Of a DNA stretch of 64,000 bases, positions 62,255 through 64,000 are shown piece after piece. The DNA comes from Bacillus changyiensis (GTDB taxonomy: Bacteria > Bacillota > Bacilli > Bacillales > Bacillaceae). The stretch is taken from assembly GCF_027706145.1 (NCBI RefSeq), contig NZ_JAQFWW010000007.1, forward strand, positions 62,001 to 126,000. The letters are read 5' to 3'. Numbering within the stretch: position 1 is the stretch's first letter; each line of letters starts with the position of its first letter. Made by a program: the position numbers and the translations under genes. Below the pieces are notes generated by a model that saw only the letters and a list, made by a program, of their open reading frames with translations, did not search any database and had not been told where the DNA came from.

Positions 62255-63214
62255 TTAGGCCATGATATGCTGTCCGCGCAGTATGTTGACCCAGTTGCGA
62301 TTGTACACGGTGTTCACATACGGCATTCCACCGTCTGCGCAAATGAACAGGACATTCGGCTTTTTGGCAAACATTTTCTTTTGAAAATAGTTCTGAATCC
62401 CAGCAAATACGCTACCGGAAGAGCCGCCTACGAACAGCGCGTGTTTCTTCAACATCTGGTGACACCCGTCGATGGCGTCCAATTCTGAGATGTGTATCAC
62501 TTCATCGATTTGTGCCTCTTTCAGATTAGGTGGCACCAAACTAGCACCGATCCCCGGAATAAACCGTTTGCGGGGCTTGTCTCCGAAAATCACAGACCCT
62601 TCCGTATCAACCGCAACCACTTTGATGTTCGGAAATTTTTCTTTGAGCCGTTTGGAAACACCGGCAATCGTGCCGCAAGAACTGACTCCGAGAAACACGT
62701 AGTCGAGTTCATCAAAACTTCTGGCAATCTCATCTCCAAGACCATAATAATGCCCGGCCACCGCATCCGGGTTGCCGTATTGGTTGGTCCAGAACGAATC
62801 CGGTATCGTCTTCAGCAGGTCTTGTACGCGTTGCAGCCTTGTTAGAAGGAACCCGTTCGTCTCATCACGTTCGATCACTTTTTCCACATGATCCGTTAAG
62901 GACAGCAGAACATTTTCATAGATCGAATTTATATTCGGGTCGATGACCGGAATGAACGTAATGCCCAGCCACTGACATAGGGTGCTAAGTGCAATCGCAA
63001 AATTTCCTGAGGACGATTCGATCACAGTGGAATGCCCATGTATTTCGCCGCGTTTGATCGCCGACTCCAGAATGTAGAACGCCGGCCTTACCTTCACACT
63101 TCCCGACAAATTTTGATATTCCAACTTGGTGAAGAGATTGACCTGATCATGTTCCAACGATACTAATTGGGTATTTCCAATCAGATGCTTCAAGGATTGA
63201 AGTTTTTCCAGCAT
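62255..63214 (-). CDS. sbnA: SbnA-like O-phosphoserine-dependent ACEGA synthase
   Basis: A 319-residue cysteine-synthase-fold PLP enzyme. Schiff-base Lys in YQNLSGSVKVRPAFY, substrate loop ESSSGNFAIALS and phosphate loop SSCGTIAGVS. SbnA joins O-phosphoserine and glutamate into N-(2-amino-2-carboxyethyl)-L-glutamate. ATG at 63214 follows GAAGGG; the longer frame to 63253 lacks a site. First gene of the three-gene L-diaminopropionate operon. Confidence 0.88.
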   Translation of the reverse strand: MLEKLQSLKHLIGNTQLVSLEHDQVNLFTKLEYQNLSGSVKVRPAFYILESAIKRGEIHGHSTVIESSSGNFAIALSTLCQWLGITFIPVIDPNINSIYENVLLSLTDHVEKVIERDETNGFLLTRLQRVQDLLKTIPDSFWTNQYGNPDAVAGHYYGLGDEIARSFDELDYVFLGVSSCGTIAGVSKRLKEKFPNIKVVAVDTEGSVIFGDKPRKRFIPGIGASLVPPNLKEAQIDEVIHISELDAIDGCHQMLKKHALFVGGSSGSVFAGIQNYFQKKMFAKKPNVLFICADGGMPYVNTVYNRNWVNILRGQHIMA

Positions 63215-63253
63215 TCGATTTCCCTTCTTTCGCGTTTTTACCGCTTTCAACAT

Positions 63254-64000
63254 GTTGCGGTAATGTTAAAATTCGAATGTTCGGCTAACGATTGTCAACA
63301 GGTCGAAAAACATCTTTGGCATGAACGGCTCCGATCTCGGCTAAACGTTTACTCTAGGATGTTCTGCAAACCGTCCGTCACAGCGGACACGATCACTTTG
63401 ATCTTGCCCGTCAACTTGCTGGTCACTTCGAGCGTCAATATGCGGTTCAAGGTTGCAAAGTATTCCAACGGAGTGGACGTCACAACTAAACCTTTAACGT
63501 ACGAAAAGATCTTTCTTTCCATGCATCTTGTGGCTAGTGTTCGAGTCGGCGTTTACGTGACGAATCCCCTGCAATGTCTTTTAGGCAATCTTAGAAGTCA
63601 GCAGAAGCGATCGCCAACAATTCCTCGTCTAGGTGTATCCGTTTCCATGTCAAGCCGTTGTCAGAATTCCTCGGGAAAAAAGTCCAACAGTCGCAAATCA
63701 TGTTCCTAATTCTTAACGACCTCCGTTCTTAGTAAAATTTGAGGATCATTGGTGAGTTCAATATTCGGCCATTTACATAAAACTTAATCCTACGAGAGAG
63801 ATTAATTGACGTTGTCTTGCCTACAAACCCTAGATTTATTGATCAAATGCCATAGGGTTAAACATATCGAACAACCTTTTTCAAGAAAGTAATATTTGCT
63901 GATTACCCTTGTGATTGTTCGCGCAGACCTGACAATGATTATAGAATAGACAATGCCATTTCACCGTGGTTGTAACCTTCATCATCACTTGCAACAATGA
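63254..64000. other. Non-coding or decayed end of the window
   Basis: No intact gene. On the minus strand 63349-63522 is a short frame with ATG (57 residues, containing VKGLVVTSTPLEYFATLNRI and ending SAVTDGLQNILE), preceded by other broken coding-like pieces such as HLDEELLAIASADF. The higher G+C continues to about 63700. Likely a decayed gene that once belonged with the diaminopropionate operon. Family not recognised. From about 63720 the DNA returns to low G+C and shows nothing. Confidence 0.4.

Noticed and set aside
63167-63709. A 180-residue plus-strand frame at the right end
   Set aside because: It runs through the sbnA 5' end and the decayed region, has low-quality composition and no ribosome binding site. 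The minus strand carries the recognisable coding.
1-64000. CRISPR arrays, tRNA or rRNA genes, intact insertion sequences
   Set aside because: No regularly spaced repeats, no tRNA-like cloverleaf and no transposase gene were recognised on reading the window.

Overview
The window is chromosomal DNA of low G+C content from a spore-forming member of the Bacillaceae. Support for this comes from csgA/ybxH-like sporulation genes, Bacillus-type ribosome binding sites, ICEBs1-type conjugation genes and a yyaL host gene. A species cannot be named from sequence alone.

Layout. 0.2-3.4 kb: a flavodoxin/membrane-protein pair with a divergent MarR regulator, decayed fragments (polysaccharide deacetylase, ABC ATPase) and a VOC protein. 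3.5-9.6 kb: a broken nucleotide-sugar dehydrogenase, a MocR-type regulator, and a three-gene operon of an Fe(II)/2-oxoglutarate oxygenase, an ATP-grasp ligase and an EamA exporter. This operon looks like a small amino-acid or dipeptide natural-product locus. 9.7-11.0 kb: remnants of an older ICEBs1-like element (conQ and helP pieces) and a small cysteine-rich ORF.

11.17-31.43 kb: a yyaL-type gene (DUF255/thioredoxin-like) is split by an 18.2-kb integrative and conjugative element (about 11350-29544). The element has an ICEBs1 backbone (yddJ, yddI, cwlT, conG, yddF, conE, conD, conC, conB, small genes, nicK with internal oriT, conQ, helP, xis-like gene, immR, immA). Its integrase, however, is a large serine recombinase. 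The attachment sites can be read directly: 17-bp inverted arms around a core that shares TGGTGTCA with the host gene. Joining 11174-11349 to 29545-31429 restores a 686-residue yyaL frame, so excision should rebuild the gene. The element also carries a second, diverged 5' end of yyaL beside its attP site.

31.4-39.3 kb: core or accessory chromosomal genes (csgA, ybxH, a coiled-coil secreted protein with an 87-bp repeat, an ABC exporter, an erythromycin-esterase-like protein, an amino-acid permease, a HAD phosphatase and a Bacillus-type intergenic repeat).

39.3-56.3 kb: the most unusual locus. One tightly overlapping operon runs from trpD through trpC, trpB, trpA and trpF (no trpE or trpG). It continues into two Gfo/Idh/MocA dehydrogenases, two tandem DegT-type sugar aminotransferases, a TIM-barrel isomerase, an M20 hydrolase, an Ldh2-type dehydrogenase, a protein of unknown function, a freestanding B3/B4 tRNA-editing-like protein, a nucleotide-sugar dehydrogenase and an EamA exporter. 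A divergent MocR-type regulator lacks the usual PLP lysine. I read this as a candidate undescribed pathway that uses anthranilate or an analogue together with amino-sugar chemistry.

56.3-64.0 kb: DinB, an MFS transporter, a truncated ABC ATPase, a dienelactone-hydrolase-like protein and an ABM monooxygenase. The end holds an sbnA-sbnB-sbnI-like cassette for L-2,3-diaminopropionate with visibly higher G+C, probably acquired by transfer. No rRNA, tRNA, CRISPR array or intact insertion sequence was seen.
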